Assembly: GCA_913063325.1 (NCBI GenBank)
Contig: CAJXYE010000005.1
Span: forward strand, 57,332-121,331
From: an uncultured Colwellia sp.
GTDB lineage: Bacteria; Pseudomonadota; Gammaproteobacteria; Enterobacterales; Alteromonadaceae
Direction: 5' to 3'
DNA: 64,000 nucleotides
Position 1 is the stretch's first letter, and the number at the start of each line of letters is the position of its first letter. This document shows positions 54,560-64,000 of the stretch, one piece after another. Under the pieces are notes generated by a model. That model was given only the letters and a program-made list of their open reading frames with translations, did no database searches and was not told the origin of the DNA. The position numbers and the translations under genes are program-made.

Positions 54560-57241
54560 ATGTCAGATCTACCAAATATCGATATTGATTCAGCTGAAAC
54601 CCAAGAGTGGTTAGAATCAATGGAATCAGTATTAGAAAATGAAGGGCCAGAACGTGCTCATCAATTATTAGAAGCATTAATTGACCGTGCGCGTCGTGGT
54701 GGTACTCACTTACCATTTGACGCTAAAACAGCTTATGTAAATACTATTCCGCCAGGGCAAGAACCTCATATGCCTGCGGATCAAACCATTGAATCACGCA
54801 TTCGTGCGGCAATTCGTTGGAATGCTCTAGTATTAGTATTACGTGCGTCTAAAAAAGATTTAGAGCTTGGTGGCCACATTGGTAGTTTCGCTTCTTCATC
54901 GACTTTATACGATGTAGGTTTTAACCACTTCTTTAAAGCGGCATCAGAGAAAGACGGCGGTGATTTCATTTTTGCCCAAGGTCATATTTCTCCAGGTATT
55001 TATGCCCGTGCTTTCATGGAAGGTCGTTTAACTGAAGATCAAATGAACAACTTCCGTCAAGAGTGTGATGGTAAAGGTTTATCTTCATACCCACACCCTC
55101 ATTTAATGAAAGATTTTTGGCAGTTCCCTACCGTTTCTATGGGTCTAGGTCCATTACAGGCGATTTATACTGCACGTTTCTTAAAGTATTTAACAGACCG
55201 TGGCATTAAAGATTGCTCTGGCCAACGTGTTTATGCCTTCCTAGGTGATGGTGAGTGTGATGAGCCTGAATCATTAGGTGCTATTGGTTTAGCGTCTCGT
55301 GAAGGTTTAGACAACTTAACGTTTGTTATTAACTGTAACCTTCAACGTTTAGATGGCCCGGTACGTGGTAACGGTAAAATTATTCAAGAACTTGAAGGTA
55401 CCTTCCGTGGCGCAGGCTGGGAAGTTAACAAAGTTATTTGGGGTTCATACTGGGATGCACTTATTGCCCGTGATACATCAGGTAAATTATTACAGTTAAT
55501 GAATGAAACGGTTGATGGTGAATACCAGAACTGTAAAGCGAAAGGTGGCAAGTACACTCGCGAAAACTTCTTTAACAAGTACCCAGAAACAGCTGCATTG
55601 GTTGCTAATATGTCAGATGCTGATATCTGGCGTTTAAACCGTGGTGGTCATGACCCAGTAAAAGTTTACGCTGCTTATGATAAAGCAATGAAAACAAAAG
55701 GTCGCCCAACGGTTATTTTAGCTAAAACAGTTAAAGGTTTTGGTTTAGGCGCGTCAGGTGAAGCATTAAACATTGCTCATAACGTTAAGAAAATGGACGT
55801 TGAGTCAATTAAACATTACCGTGATCGTTTCAACATCCCAGTAAAAGATGAAGATATTGCTGACCTACCTTTCTATAAGTTCCCAGAAGATAGCGAAGAA
55901 TACAAGTACATGAAAGCACGTCGCGAAGCACTTGGTGGTTCATTACCAGCACGTCGCGTACAAGCAGAAGAGCAACTTGAAATTCCAGCACTTAAAATCT
56001 TTGATCCTATCTTAAAAGGTTCAGGCGATCGTCAAGTATCATCAACAATGACGTTTGTTCGTGTACTTAACAGCTTATTAAAAGATAAGAAAATTGGTAA
56101 GCGTATTGTGCCAATTATTCCTGATGAAGCACGTACTTTTGGTATGGAAGGTTTATTCCGCCAAGTTGGTATTTATGCTAATGAAGGACAAAAGTATATT
56201 CCTCAAGATGCTGACCAAGTTGCTTATTATCGTGAAGATAAAAAAGGCCAAGTATTACAAGAAGGTATTAACGAATTAGGTGCTATGGCATCTTGGGTTG
56301 CTGCAGGTACTTCTTACTCAACGTGTAACGCGGTAACTATTCCGTTCTACATTTATTACTCAATGTTTGGTTTCCAACGTGTTGGTGATTTAGCATGGGC
56401 GGCTGGTGACAGCCAAGCACGTGGTTTCTTATTAGGTGCTACAGCAGGTCGTACAACACTAAATGGTGAAGGTCTTCAACATCAAGATGGTCATTCACAT
56501 GTGCAAGCGGGCTTAATCCCTAACTGTGTAACTTATGATCCGACGTACGGTTATGAAATTGCTGTTATCGTTCGTGAAGGTTTACGTCGCATGTACGAAG
56601 AAAATGAAAACATCTTCTTCTACTTAACGTTAATGAATGAAAACTATCAACATCCTGCTTTCCCTGAAAGAAAAGGTGTAGAAGAAGAAATCATTAAAGG
56701 TATTTACCAACTTGAACAAGCGGCACCTGCTAAAGGTAAAGCGATTGCTAATGTGCAGTTACTAGGCTCAGGTACTATCTTAGAAAAAGTACGTGAAGCA
56801 GCACAAATTCTTAGCAATGATTACAACATCTCAAGTGATGTTTACTCAGTAACTTCATTTAATGAACTTACTCGTGACGGTCAAGATGTAACTCGTTGGA
56901 ACATGCTTCACCCTGAAAGTACACCACGTGTACCTTATATAAGCCAAGTTATTACTAAAGCCGCAGGTCCTGCAATTGCGGCTACGGATTACATTAAGAA
57001 TTACTCAGAGCAAGTACGTGCGTACATTGATACTGAATACCGTTGTTTAGGTACTGATGGTTTTGGTCGTAGTGATAGTCGCGAAAACTTACGTACTCAC
57101 TTCGAAGTAAGTGCGGCATACGTGGTCGTAGCTTCATTGTTTGAATTAGCGAACCGTGGTGAAATTGAGCGTTCAGTAGTAACTAAAGCAATTAAACGCT
57201 TTGAGATTAACACTGAAAAACTTAACCCACTTTACGCTTAA
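54560..57241 (+). CDS. aceE: pyruvate dehydrogenase E1 component (homodimeric)
   Basis: The 893-aa enzyme decarboxylates pyruvate with thiamine diphosphate and acetylates the E2 lipoyl groups. It is the homodimeric E1p type, close to the 887 aa of E. coli. Visible are the Gly-Asp-Gly motif with downstream Asn ([20 protein letters not shown], then [14 protein letters not shown]), [20 protein letters not shown] and [24 protein letters not shown] precedes the ATG. It is the first enzyme gene of the PdhR-controlled operon, 20 bp before aceF. Confidence 0.98.
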   Translation: MSDLPNIDIDSAETQEWLESMESVLENEGPERAHQLLEALIDRARRGGTHLPFDAKTAYVNTIPPGQEPHMPADQTIESRIRAAIRWNALVLVLRASKKDLELGGHIGSFASSSTLYDVGFNHFFKAASEKDGGDFIFAQGHISPGIYARAFMEGRLTEDQMNNFRQECDGKGLSSYPHPHLMKDFWQFPTVSMGLGPLQAIYTARFLKYLTDRGIKDCSGQRVYAFLGDGECDEPESLGAIGLASREGLDNLTFVINCNLQRLDGPVRGNGKIIQELEGTFRGAGWEVNKVIWGSYWDALIARDTSGKLLQLMNETVDGEYQNCKAKGGKYTRENFFNKYPETAALVANMSDADIWRLNRGGHDPVKVYAAYDKAMKTKGRPTVILAKTVKGFGLGASGEALNIAHNVKKMDVESIKHYRDRFNIPVKDEDIADLPFYKFPEDSEEYKYMKARREALGGSLPARRVQAEEQLEIPALKIFDPILKGSGDRQVSSTMTFVRVLNSLLKDKKIGKRIVPIIPDEARTFGMEGLFRQVGIYANEGQKYIPQDADQVAYYREDKKGQVLQEGINELGAMASWVAAGTSYSTCNAVTIPFYIYYSMFGFQRVGDLAWAAGDSQARGFLLGATAGRTTLNGEGLQHQDGHSHVQAGLIPNCVTYDPTYGYEIAVIVREGLRRMYEENENIFFYLTLMNENYQHPAFPERKGVEEEIIKGIYQLEQAAPAKGKAIANVQLLGSGTILEKVREAAQILSNDYNISSDVYSVTSFNELTRDGQDVTRWNMLHPESTPRVPYISQVITKAAGPAIAATDYIKNYSEQVRAYIDTEYRCLGTDGFGRSDSRENLRTHFEVSAAYVVVASLFELANRGEIERSVVTKAIKRFEINTEKLNPLYA

Positions 57242-57261
57242 GACTAGAGAAGGAAAAGATT

Positions 57262-58917
57262 ATGTCTATTGAAAAAATTCTAGTCCCTGATGTGGGTGGC
57301 GATGAAGTTGAAATTATCGAAATTTGTTTTGCTGTTGGCGATACATTAGAAGCTGATGAAGGAATTCTTACTGTTGAAACTGATAAAGCTTCAATGGATA
57401 TTCCTGCACCATTTGCGGGTGAGCTAGTGAGCTTAACTGTGAGTGTTGGCGACAAAATCAAAGAAGGTGATCTTATTGCTGAAATGAAATCTGCAGGTGC
57501 TTCGGCGCCTGCAGAAGAAGCACCAGTTGCATCCGTAGTTGAAGCTCCGGCACCAGCTCCTGTTGCTGCTGTAGTTGAAGCTGCGCCAGTCGCTGCTGCT
57601 CCTACGGCTTCAGAAATTATCGATATCGCCATACCAGATATTGGTGAAGATGGTGAAGTGGAAGCTATCGAAGTATTAGTTAGCGTTGGTGATGTCATCG
57701 AAGAAGAAGATGGCTTAATCACGCTTGAAACTGATAAAGCTACGATGGACGTACCATCGACACATGCTGGAACGGTTATCGAAGTATTTGTTAATACTGG
57801 CGACAAAGTTAAAGAAGGCTCTTTAGTTATTAAACTTGAGACTTCTGGCGGCGCAGCACCTGCAGCAGTAACTGCTCCAGTTGCCGTTGTTGCTCCAGTA
57901 GCGGCACCAGCTCCTACTGTTGCTGCAACAACTAAGCCTACAGCTTCACCTGTACCACATCACCCACAAGCAGGTACTGTAAATAAAGGCAGTATTTATA
58001 CTTCACCTTCAATTCGTCGCCTTGCACGTGAATTTGGAGTTGATTTAACGGTAGTGAAGGGAACGGGGCGCAAAGGTCGCATCTTAAAAGAGGATGTTCA
58101 ATCATACGTTAAATATGAATTGTCTCGTCCAAAAGCCAATGCTGGTAGCTCGGTTGCATCTGGTGAAGGTGGTTTACAAGTTGTTAGCGCGAAGGCGATT
58201 GATTTCTCTAAATTTGGTGAAATTGAAACGAAACCATTATCACGTATCCAGAAAATTTCTGGACCATTTTTACATCGAAACTGGGTAACAATTCCACATG
58301 TTACTCAATTTGATGAAGCTGATATCACTAACGTTGAAGCGTTCCGTAAAGAACAAAACGTTGTTTGTGAAAAGCAAAAGCTTGGTTTTAAAATTACGCC
58401 ATTAGTATTCATCTTAAAAGCAGCGGCTGATGCATTACGTGCATTCCCAACGTTTAATTCAAGCTTGAGTGAAGATGGCGAAAGCTTAATTTTGAAAAAG
58501 TACATCAACATTGGTGTTGCGGTTGATACACCAAATGGTTTAGTTGTACCCGTTGTACGTAATGTTGATCAAAAAGGCATTCACCAGTTATCACGTGAAT
58601 TGCTTGAAATCAGTATGAAAGCACGTGACGGAAAACTTAAAGCGGCAGATATGCAAGGTGGTTGTTTTACTATTTCTAGCCTAGGCGGCATTGGCGGAAC
58701 GGCATTTACGCCAATCGTTAACGCACCAGAAGTGGCTATCTTAGGTGTTTCTAAATCTGAAATGAAACCTAAGTGGAATGGCAAGGATTTCGAACCTAAA
58801 CTAATGCTTCCATTATCAATGTCTTATGATCATCGTGTAATCGACGGTGCATTAGCAGCGCGCTTCACTGTGCACTTAGCTGGTGTGATGTCAGACATTC
58901 GTAAGTTAGTGCTGTAA
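57262..58917 (+). CDS. aceF: dihydrolipoyllysine acetyltransferase (E2)
   Basis: The 551-aa E2 has two lipoyl domains (lipoyl Lys42 in VETDKASMD and Lys159 in LETDKATMD) instead of the three of E. coli, joined by Ala/Pro-rich linkers. A peripheral subunit-binding domain follows (about 247-285; [15 protein letters not shown], then [13 protein letters not shown]), then the catalytic domain (about 310-551) with the active-site His524 in SYDHRVIDG. It forms the core of the pyruvate dehydrogenase complex. AGAAGGAAAAG precedes the ATG. A hairpin at 58935 separates it from lpdA. Confidence 0.97.
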   Translation: MSIEKILVPDVGGDEVEIIEICFAVGDTLEADEGILTVETDKASMDIPAPFAGELVSLTVSVGDKIKEGDLIAEMKSAGASAPAEEAPVASVVEAPAPAPVAAVVEAAPVAAAPTASEIIDIAIPDIGEDGEVEAIEVLVSVGDVIEEEDGLITLETDKATMDVPSTHAGTVIEVFVNTGDKVKEGSLVIKLETSGGAAPAAVTAPVAVVAPVAAPAPTVAATTKPTASPVPHHPQAGTVNKGSIYTSPSIRRLAREFGVDLTVVKGTGRKGRILKEDVQSYVKYELSRPKANAGSSVASGEGGLQVVSAKAIDFSKFGEIETKPLSRIQKISGPFLHRNWVTIPHVTQFDEADITNVEAFRKEQNVVCEKQKLGFKITPLVFILKAAADALRAFPTFNSSLSEDGESLILKKYINIGVAVDTPNGLVVPVVRNVDQKGIHQLSRELLEISMKARDGKLKAADMQGGCFTISSLGGIGGTAFTPIVNAPEVAILGVSKSEMKPKWNGKDFEPKLMLPLSMSYDHRVIDGALAARFTVHLAGVMSDIRKLVL

Positions 58918-58934
58918 CTGGTTAATAACAAACT

Positions 58935-58978
58935 AAATTAACAAGTGTGCGACTTTAGTCGGCTCTTGTTAATTTTTA
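58935..58978 (+). terminator. hairpin between aceF and lpdA
   Basis: AAATTAACAAG (58935-58945) pairs with CTTGTTAATTT (58965-58975), followed by TT. It may attenuate read-through so that lpdA, needed by other complexes too, can be expressed separately. That role is inferred. Confidence 0.6.
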
Positions 58979-59110
58979 ATGGAGATTTTGCTTAGTAAAG
59001 AGTAAAATCGCCATCATAAAAATTCGTTATTAGTAAAGTATTTAACAACAAGCAAATGATGAGAGTGAACCATCGCTTATCATCATTGACAATTTAATTT
59101 GAGGATAAGC

Positions 59111-60544
59111 ATGAGTAACAATATTAAAACTCAAGTAGTAGTATTGGGTGCAGGCCCTGGCGGCTATTCAGCAGCATTTCGCGCAGCCGATTTAGGTTTA
59201 GACGTAGTCTTAGTTGAAAGTCGTGAAACATTAGGTGGCGTTTGTTTAAACGTTGGTTGTATCCCTTCTAAAGCATTACTTCACGTTGCTAAAGTAATTG
59301 ATGATGCAGCGGCTATGGCTTCTCACGGTGTTACTTTTGGTAAGCCAGAAATCGATTTAGACAAGATTCGTGGCTGGAAAGAAAGCGTAGTTGGTCAACT
59401 TACTGGTGGTTTAGGCGGCATGTCTAAAGCACGTAAAGTAAAAACAGTTTTCGGTTTCGGTAAATTCACTTCTGATAAAACTATCGAAGTTGCTGGTAAC
59501 GACGGCGAAACTACAACAATTACTTTTGATAACGCTATTATTGCAGCGGGCTCTTCAGTAATTGACTTACCATTTATTCCTAACGATGACCCACGTGTTA
59601 TTGACTCTACTGGCGCTCTAGAGCTTAAAGACGTACCAGAAGAAATGTTAGTACTTGGTGGCGGTATCATCGGTCTTGAAATGGGGACTGTTTACGCTGC
59701 TCTAGGTTCTAATGTATCTGTTGTTGAGTTTGCTGATCAATTAGTTCCAGCAGCTGATAAAGATATTGTTAAAGTTTATAATAATTTCAACAAGAAAAAA
59801 TTCAACATCATGTTGTCTACTAAAGTTGTTGCTGTTGAAGCAAAAGATGACGGTTTATACGTTACTTTTGAAGGTAAAAAAGCACCAGCTGAACAAGTAC
59901 GTTACGACAAGATATTAGTTGCTGTTGGTCGTAAGCCAAACGGTCACTTAGTTGCTGCTGATAAAGCTGGCGTAAATGTTGATGAGCGTGGTTTCATTAA
60001 CGTTTCTAAAGAAATGCGTACAAACGTATCAAACATCTTCGCTATTGGTGACGTTGTTGGTCAACCTATGCTTGCTCATAAAGCGGTACATGAAGCACAT
60101 TGTGCTGCTGAAGTTATCTCTGGTAAGAAACATGAGTTTGACCCACGTTGTATCCCTTCAATTGCTTACACTGATCCAGAAATGGCTTGGGTTGGTATCA
60201 CTGAACGTGAAGCAAAAGAAGAAGGTTTAAACATTGAAGTTGCTAACTTCCCATGGGCTGCTTCTGGTCGTGCTATCGCTTCTGCACGTACTGAAGGTAA
60301 AACTAAGATGATCTTTGAAAAAGAAACAGGTCGTGTTCTTGGTGGTGCTATTGTTGGTATCAATGCAGGCGAAATGCTTGGTGAAATTTGTTTAGCTGTT
60401 GAAATGGGTGCTGATGCTGAAGATCTTGCATTAACAATCCATGCTCATCCAACATTAAATGAATCAATTGGCTTAGCGGCTGAAATCTTTGAAGGTTCAA
60501 TCACTGATTTGCCAAATGCTAAAGCAGTAAAGAAAAAGAAATAA
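59111..60544 (+). CDS. lpdA: dihydrolipoamide dehydrogenase (E3)
   Basis: Product about 477 aa from the ATG at 59111 (TTGAGGATAAGC upstream; TTG at 59099 is not preferred). FAD-binding VLGAGPGGYSAAFRAADLG, redox disulfide Cys45 and Cys50 (GGVCLNVGCIPSKALL), NAD-binding LGGGIIGLEMGTVYAALG, and the active-site His446 and Glu451 (HAHPTLNESIG) are all present. It reoxidises lipoamide for pyruvate and 2-oxoglutarate dehydrogenases. The 193-bp gap from aceF suggests an additional own promoter. Confidence 0.97.
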   Translation: MSNNIKTQVVVLGAGPGGYSAAFRAADLGLDVVLVESRETLGGVCLNVGCIPSKALLHVAKVIDDAAAMASHGVTFGKPEIDLDKIRGWKESVVGQLTGGLGGMSKARKVKTVFGFGKFTSDKTIEVAGNDGETTTITFDNAIIAAGSSVIDLPFIPNDDPRVIDSTGALELKDVPEEMLVLGGGIIGLEMGTVYAALGSNVSVVEFADQLVPAADKDIVKVYNNFNKKKFNIMLSTKVVAVEAKDDGLYVTFEGKKAPAEQVRYDKILVAVGRKPNGHLVAADKAGVNVDERGFINVSKEMRTNVSNIFAIGDVVGQPMLAHKAVHEAHCAAEVISGKKHEFDPRCIPSIAYTDPEMAWVGITEREAKEEGLNIEVANFPWAASGRAIASARTEGKTKMIFEKETGRVLGGAIVGINAGEMLGEICLAVEMGADAEDLALTIHAHPTLNESIGLAAEIFEGSITDLPNAKAVKKKK

Positions 60545-60561
60545 CAACATAAAATTATTTT

Positions 60562-60583
60562 AGCTTAGCGTTAACGCTAAGCT
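60562..60583. terminator. perfect palindrome after lpdA
   Basis: AGCTTAGCG and its complement CGCTAAGCT form a perfect 22-bp palindrome, with no T-run. It precedes the stronger hairpin at 60598 and may support termination or be a protein site. Confidence 0.45.
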
Positions 60584-60597
60584 GTGTGATCTAAATT

Positions 60598-60634
60598 AAA
60601 AGCCAGTTACTTACATTAAGTAACTGGCTTTTTT
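60598..60634 (+). terminator. strong terminator of the pdh operon
   Basis: AAAAGCCAGTTACTTA (60598-60613) pairs with TAAGTAACTGGCTTTT (60617-60632) around a 3-base loop, followed by more T residues. It can work in both directions with the convergent gene. Confidence 0.93.
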
Positions 60635-60677
60635 GTAGGCTAAACAGATTTTTATTTTTTTATTAAAGCTTATCTTA

Positions 60678-61268
60678 TTAAGAATACAGACTAATCGGAA
60701 TAGCTAAACAGGTAGCAAGGAAAGTCTCTGCATACATAGGACCTTTACCTTGGTATTTCCAGCCTAAATCAAGTGCTATTTGTGCAGGACGAGTACCAGC
60801 GTTATTGGTTTCCTCCTCAGTAAAAGGGTACTTAACACCATTACCTGCCATTAGCTTATCTTTAGTGAGTGGATTATTCTCTAATCTGGATAAGGTAAAC
60901 GAGCGTTCTGAAAAACTGATAAAAAATTCGACAGACGCTTGGCAATAATCAAAGCGCTTCTTTTTAGCCATAATCAAGCGTTCTTCATCAGTCATTGAGC
61001 GCTTTCTTTTGCCTTCAGGTGCTTCTTTTTTAAGTCGCTTTTTGATTACCTTGTAAGATTTCTTGTAAGGGTTATCCATCAAGGCTAGCTTAGTATGGGT
61101 CGCTGGCCAGTCTTGTTTAGCTAACTGCTTTTGATATTCAGTAGCAATTTCTGCACTCATCTCCGCCGTTATTGAAATAGCATTAGCCATGGCACTAAAC
61201 AGAGTTACCATACTCAGTACAGCGAAAGCGCGGATGAGGTGCCCGGAAGTTTTTTTATACTTTTGCAT
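60678..61268 (-). CDS. secreted hypothetical protein
   Basis: The 196-aa protein has a signal peptide (about 1-30, ending AMANA) and a mature part rich in Lys, Glu and Ala (KKSYKVIKKRLKKEAPEGKR), with two Cys residues (YCQASVEF; TCLAIPISL) that could pair. No domain is recognised. It converges with lpdA and is divergent from the TonB-type gene. Location is probably periplasmic. Function unknown. Confidence 0.7.
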   Translation of the reverse strand: MQKYKKTSGHLIRAFAVLSMVTLFSAMANAISITAEMSAEIATEYQKQLAKQDWPATHTKLALMDNPYKKSYKVIKKRLKKEAPEGKRKRSMTDEERLIMAKKKRFDYCQASVEFFISFSERSFTLSRLENNPLTKDKLMAGNGVKYPFTEEETNNAGTRPAQIALDLGWKYQGKGPMYAETFLATCLAIPISLYS

Positions 61269-61650
61269 ACTACTTTACTTCTTTTTTATTATTATTATTT
61301 GGTTTTTATAACTAGTTAACTAACTGATTAATGACTATTTTGTCACTATCATAAGTTAAAATAAGTAGTGCTATTGTCTACCTTTTATCACATTGCATTA
61401 AAGAAACTTCAATGAGACTGCTAACGATTAAAGCGATACAAATTCGTATTGTGATATAAGTTTATATAAAGATACAAAGCCTTAATTTATTTTGACTGAT
61501 CATATTACCTGTTCTTGGTGATGAGTCACACTTTTTTTTCATTTGTTAAAGTTTTGTCAATTTTTATAATAAAACGATACTGGCATATATTATTGCTATG
61601 CTTTTTTTGTACAACTGTTAGTCTGTTATAAAAAATCAAAGGACTGACGA
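61269..61650. other. divergent promoter region
   Basis: About 380 AT-rich bases between two divergent secreted-protein genes hold no gene and no strong hairpin. It should contain both promoters; I could not pick boxes with confidence. Confidence 0.4.
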
Positions 61651-62715
61651 ATGCAAGTTTCCCACCTTAGTAAAATGCTAATAATCACGCTATTTTTCAC
61701 TCGCTTATCATATGCACAAGAAAACAGTGTTAAGACGGAAAATCTATCTAAACACCTATCTACTATCATTGCTCCAGAGCCGATTAAGCGGGTTAACCCT
61801 AAATATCCGATAAACGCAGCGCGTAGTGCAAGAGAAGGCTGGGCAAGGTTAAGCTTTGTTATCGATAAAGAAGGTAATGTTAATAATATATTAGTAACAG
61901 AAACTTCAGGCAGTAAGGATATTACTAAAGCAGCAGTGAAAGCTGCTAAGCAGTGGAAATATAAACCAGCCATGGAAAATGGTAAGCCCATTCAGCAATG
62001 CGTTAACTCTGTACAAATGGATTTTAGGATGAACAAAAATGGCACCACGGGAGCCACGAGAAAGTTCATTTCAAAATACAAAAAAGCACAACAAGCACTT
62101 GCTGATAAGGACTATATAGAGTTAGAAAAACAATTAACGTCAATGAAGAAAAATAAGTATATGCATCTTTCGGAAAATAACTATTTGCATTTACTGTCAG
62201 CAGATTACGCTAAAGAGCAAGGTCAAAAAGCTAAGCAACTATCTCACTTAAATCGTGTAGCTATGTCATTAGTCACTATGAACAATGAAAAGCAAAAACT
62301 ATCAGTACTTTATCAGGTGTTTAGCTTGCAAGTTGAATTGAATAAATTTAAAGCTGCACATGTCACTTATGAAAAATTGATAACATTATCCTCAGCCAAA
62401 CCTTACCTTGAGCAACTCGAAAAAACTATGACGCAAGTTAACGAGGTTATTGCGGGTGATAAAAATCTTATTCTTGATGCCACTATTAATAAAGATTTTT
62501 GGACCGCTGAATTAGTGCGAAATGAATTTTCATTAATAGCTGTTGAGGGTTCATTGCATACGTTAGATGTTCGGTGCGCCAATAAACGCCATGTTTATAC
62601 TATCGAAGAAGAGAGTACTTGGAAGATACCTAGTAGTTGGGAAGATTGTAGTATCTATGTCTTTGGCGAAGCTAAAACTAGCTTTAAACTAGTTGAACAT
62701 CCACTTAGCATTTGA
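61651..62715 (+). CDS. TonB C-terminal-domain protein with helical extension
   Basis: The 354-aa protein has a cleavable-looking signal peptide (about 1-22, ending LSYA), a TonB C-terminal domain (about 45-130; RVNPKYPINAARSAREGWAR, then VTETSGSKDITKAAVKAAKQ and WKYKPAMENGKP) and a long C-terminal helical, TPR-like region (about 145-270), then a small beta-rich end. It lacks the N-terminal anchor and Pro-rich spacer of true TonB, so it is unlikely to energise receptors and may be a periplasmic adaptor. It stands alone. CAAAGGACTGACGA precedes the ATG. Confidence 0.8.
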   Translation: MQVSHLSKMLIITLFFTRLSYAQENSVKTENLSKHLSTIIAPEPIKRVNPKYPINAARSAREGWARLSFVIDKEGNVNNILVTETSGSKDITKAAVKAAKQWKYKPAMENGKPIQQCVNSVQMDFRMNKNGTTGATRKFISKYKKAQQALADKDYIELEKQLTSMKKNKYMHLSENNYLHLLSADYAKEQGQKAKQLSHLNRVAMSLVTMNNEKQKLSVLYQVFSLQVELNKFKAAHVTYEKLITLSSAKPYLEQLEKTMTQVNEVIAGDKNLILDATINKDFWTAELVRNEFSLIAVEGSLHTLDVRCANKRHVYTIEEESTWKIPSSWEDCSIYVFGEAKTSFKLVEHPLSI

Positions 62716-63038
62716 TTATGGAATTGAGCTAGCTAAAGCAAAAAATTATTAAGCACAAATATAAGGGAAATGGCTTTAGCACGGTGAGCTAAGTAAATTT
62801 TAAGCTGACTTCAATACCTAAGAGTGCTTGATAAAAGTACCCGCGGCTAAACATTGCTTAGGTGAGTGTTCAGATGTTGTCAATAAGTGTCTGATTTCTT
62901 TACACATGCCTTGATGTTAATAATGAGTCACAGAGTAAGCTGTTGTTTGTTATGGATTAATTTTGTTGGTGTGAATCCTGCTTACGTGCATTTAGTTAAG
63001 AATAACAATCATTTAATTGAGAAGAGTAGACCATAATA
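62716..63038. other. promoter region of the PEP-CTERM protease gene
   Basis: About 320 bases with no gene seen. AT-rich; no hairpin or clear operator. Confidence 0.4.
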
Positions 63039-63860
63039 ATGAATAGAAGAATAAGTTTTAAAATATTTTCGAGACAGTGTATTTTAGCAGTAAATTTTAT
63101 TTTTTTGTTTTTTAGTGTTAATGCCACGGCAGGCATTATGCACGATTTTGATATTAGAGTATCTTTTGATGGCGCATTAACTGACTCTCAAAAAGGAGTC
63201 TTCACTGATGCTGAAAATTTTTGGGAAAACTTAATCATTGGTTATCGAAATGAATTTGATGGCCCAGGCTTAGATATAGCAGCATCAAGCATCTATAAGG
63301 ATGGAAAAGGAGGTATATTAGGGAGTGCGAGCTATACGAGCACCCAAAGTGCAGGTACTCAAGATACAGATGATTATTATCGCTATGCATCACAGGGAGT
63401 GATGTCCTTTGATAGTGCTGATATGGATAACATGAATTCAGGCCGCTTATTGAATCTTATTTTGCATGAAATGGCTCATGTCATGGGTTTTGGTACTTTA
63501 TGGGTTTCTAATGACTTGCTTAATGATAATAAGGACTACATAGGTGAATTTGGTTTAGCGGGGCATCGAATTGATATTGCTGATGCTAATGCTGCATTTG
63601 TACCGGTTGAAAAAGGTGGTGGCTCGAGTACTGCTTTATATCATTGGGATGAAACTGACTTTGGTGGCTCACCAGAGTTAATGACTGGCTGGTTAGATAA
63701 TGACATAACCGTCAGTCGAGCAACGATTAATTCTTTTGCTGATCTTGGTTATGTGATTAACCCAGAGTTTAGTGTAGAACATGTTCCTGAGCCTTCAACC
63801 CTTGCTATTTTTGCTTTAGCACTACTGGGTTTAAGAGCACGTAAAACAAATAAAGCTTAA
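63039..63860 (+). CDS. PEP-CTERM leishmanolysin-like (M8-type) metalloprotease
   Basis: The 273-aa protein has a signal peptide (about 1-32, ending ATA). The zinc site HEMAHVMGFGTLW is at 143-155 (His143, Glu144, His147), with a likely third ligand His202 in LYHWDETDFGGSPELMTG and the M8-type ending SRATINSFADLGYVINP. A PEP-CTERM sorting signal closes the protein (VPEPSTLAIFALALLGLRAR, then a basic tail), so it is exported and processed by an exosortase system encoded elsewhere. It is smaller than leishmanolysin itself, but the active-site and Met-turn-like ELMTG features are complete. Substrate unknown. Confidence 0.85.
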   Translation: MNRRISFKIFSRQCILAVNFIFLFFSVNATAGIMHDFDIRVSFDGALTDSQKGVFTDAENFWENLIIGYRNEFDGPGLDIAASSIYKDGKGGILGSASYTSTQSAGTQDTDDYYRYASQGVMSFDSADMDNMNSGRLLNLILHEMAHVMGFGTLWVSNDLLNDNKDYIGEFGLAGHRIDIADANAAFVPVEKGGGSSTALYHWDETDFGGSPELMTGWLDNDITVSRATINSFADLGYVINPEFSVEHVPEPSTLAIFALALLGLRARKTNKA

Positions 63861-63884
63861 CCCTCATTTTCTAAGTGTATTTCT

Positions 63885-63915
63885 AAAACCTCAATTGTAG
63901 TGATTGGGGTTTTTT
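63885..63915 (+). terminator. terminator after the PEP-CTERM protease gene
   Basis: AAAACCTCAAT (63885-63895) pairs with ATTGGGGTTTT (63903-63913) with one G-T pair, followed by T residues. Confidence 0.8.
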
Positions 63916-63924
63916 ATTGTGAGC

Positions 63925-64000
63925 TATACCCGCTACCAATCAAAGTGCAGGATTTCAGTGGGAATTAAAATGGCTTTAGATAAGTAAAATAAGTAAAGCA
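63925..64000. repeat. left end of a small inverted-repeat element running off the window
   Basis: The 25 bases from 63925 (TATACCCGCTACCAATCAAA, then GTGCA) match the left arm at 31543 in 23 of 25 positions and resemble the outer repeats of the element at 44090-44399. The partner arm would lie beyond the window edge. Confidence 0.65.

Noticed and set aside
57222..57806. 194-codon minus-strand open frame rich in Ala, Ser and Thr
   Set aside because: It lies opposite aceF and reflects the repetitive Ala/Pro-rich linker codons; no ribosome site or plausible protein features.
60562..60583. Perfect palindrome considered as a recombination (dif/att) site
   Set aside because: It lacks the asymmetric centre of dif-like sites and sits just after lpdA beside a standard terminator; an RNA hairpin is the simpler reading.

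Overview
The window looks like the chromosome of a marine, low-GC gammaproteobacterium of the Alteromonadales, most likely Colwellia or a close relative. The basis is gene content and order: pdhR-aceE-aceF-lpdA behind ampD-ampE, nadC, ilvY/ilvC, yihI-DUF2489-hemN, rmf, class II ilvC, PEP-CTERM proteins, and abundant GGDEF/EAL/PAS signalling proteins with AT-rich spacers. No rRNA, tRNA or CRISPR array was seen.

Region 1 (1-15.2 kb) is accessory. It opens with the C-terminal part of a DUF2326/ABC-3C-type ATPase cut by the window edge. A signalling island follows: an HTH-receiver protein divergent from a soluble PAS/GAF hybrid kinase, then a receiver-EAL phosphodiesterase, CheV, an Aer-like PAS chemoreceptor, two small orphan ORFs, and a large membrane GGDEF-EAL protein. 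Gene-poor spacers with short decayed reading frames flank the island. It ends at a comM gene that has lost its 5' 60%, so a rearrangement breakpoint lies near 15,236.

Region 2 (15.2-24.5 kb) holds ilvY/ilvC with operator-like repeats, ppnP, a secreted GH16-like protein, a Gfo/Idh/MocA oxidoreductase, a CadC-like membrane regulator with TPRs, and the qmcA-NfeD pair. Region 3 (24.5-44.5 kb) holds a periplasmic binding protein-like gene, a YegD-type Hsp70, a 637-aa protein of unknown function, proBA, yihG, a YbdG-type MscS channel, an Mpo1-like gene, tesB, yihI-DUF2489-hemN, rmf, a protein made of two internal repeats, and a RegB/RegA (PrrBA) redox pair. Region 4 (44.5-64 kb) holds msrA, a DUF6351 hydrolase, DUF1232 and DUF3667 proteins, nadC with an aspartic protease, ampDE, the pyruvate dehydrogenase operon with three PdhR-type operators, and secreted or envelope proteins including a PEP-CTERM leishmanolysin-like protease.

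The most striking non-genic signal is a family of short inverted-repeat (MITE-like) elements. Three roughly 313-325 bp copies (25.5, 48.2 and 51.4 kb) share a core with a fourth, 310-bp copy (44.1 kb) that has different ends. A 60-bp core-less version sits between proB and proA, and the start of another runs off the right edge. The 44.1-kb copy abuts the regB-like start codon, and its terminal repeat carries that gene's Shine-Dalgarno sequence. The 3' end of pdhR is also partially duplicated in tandem.
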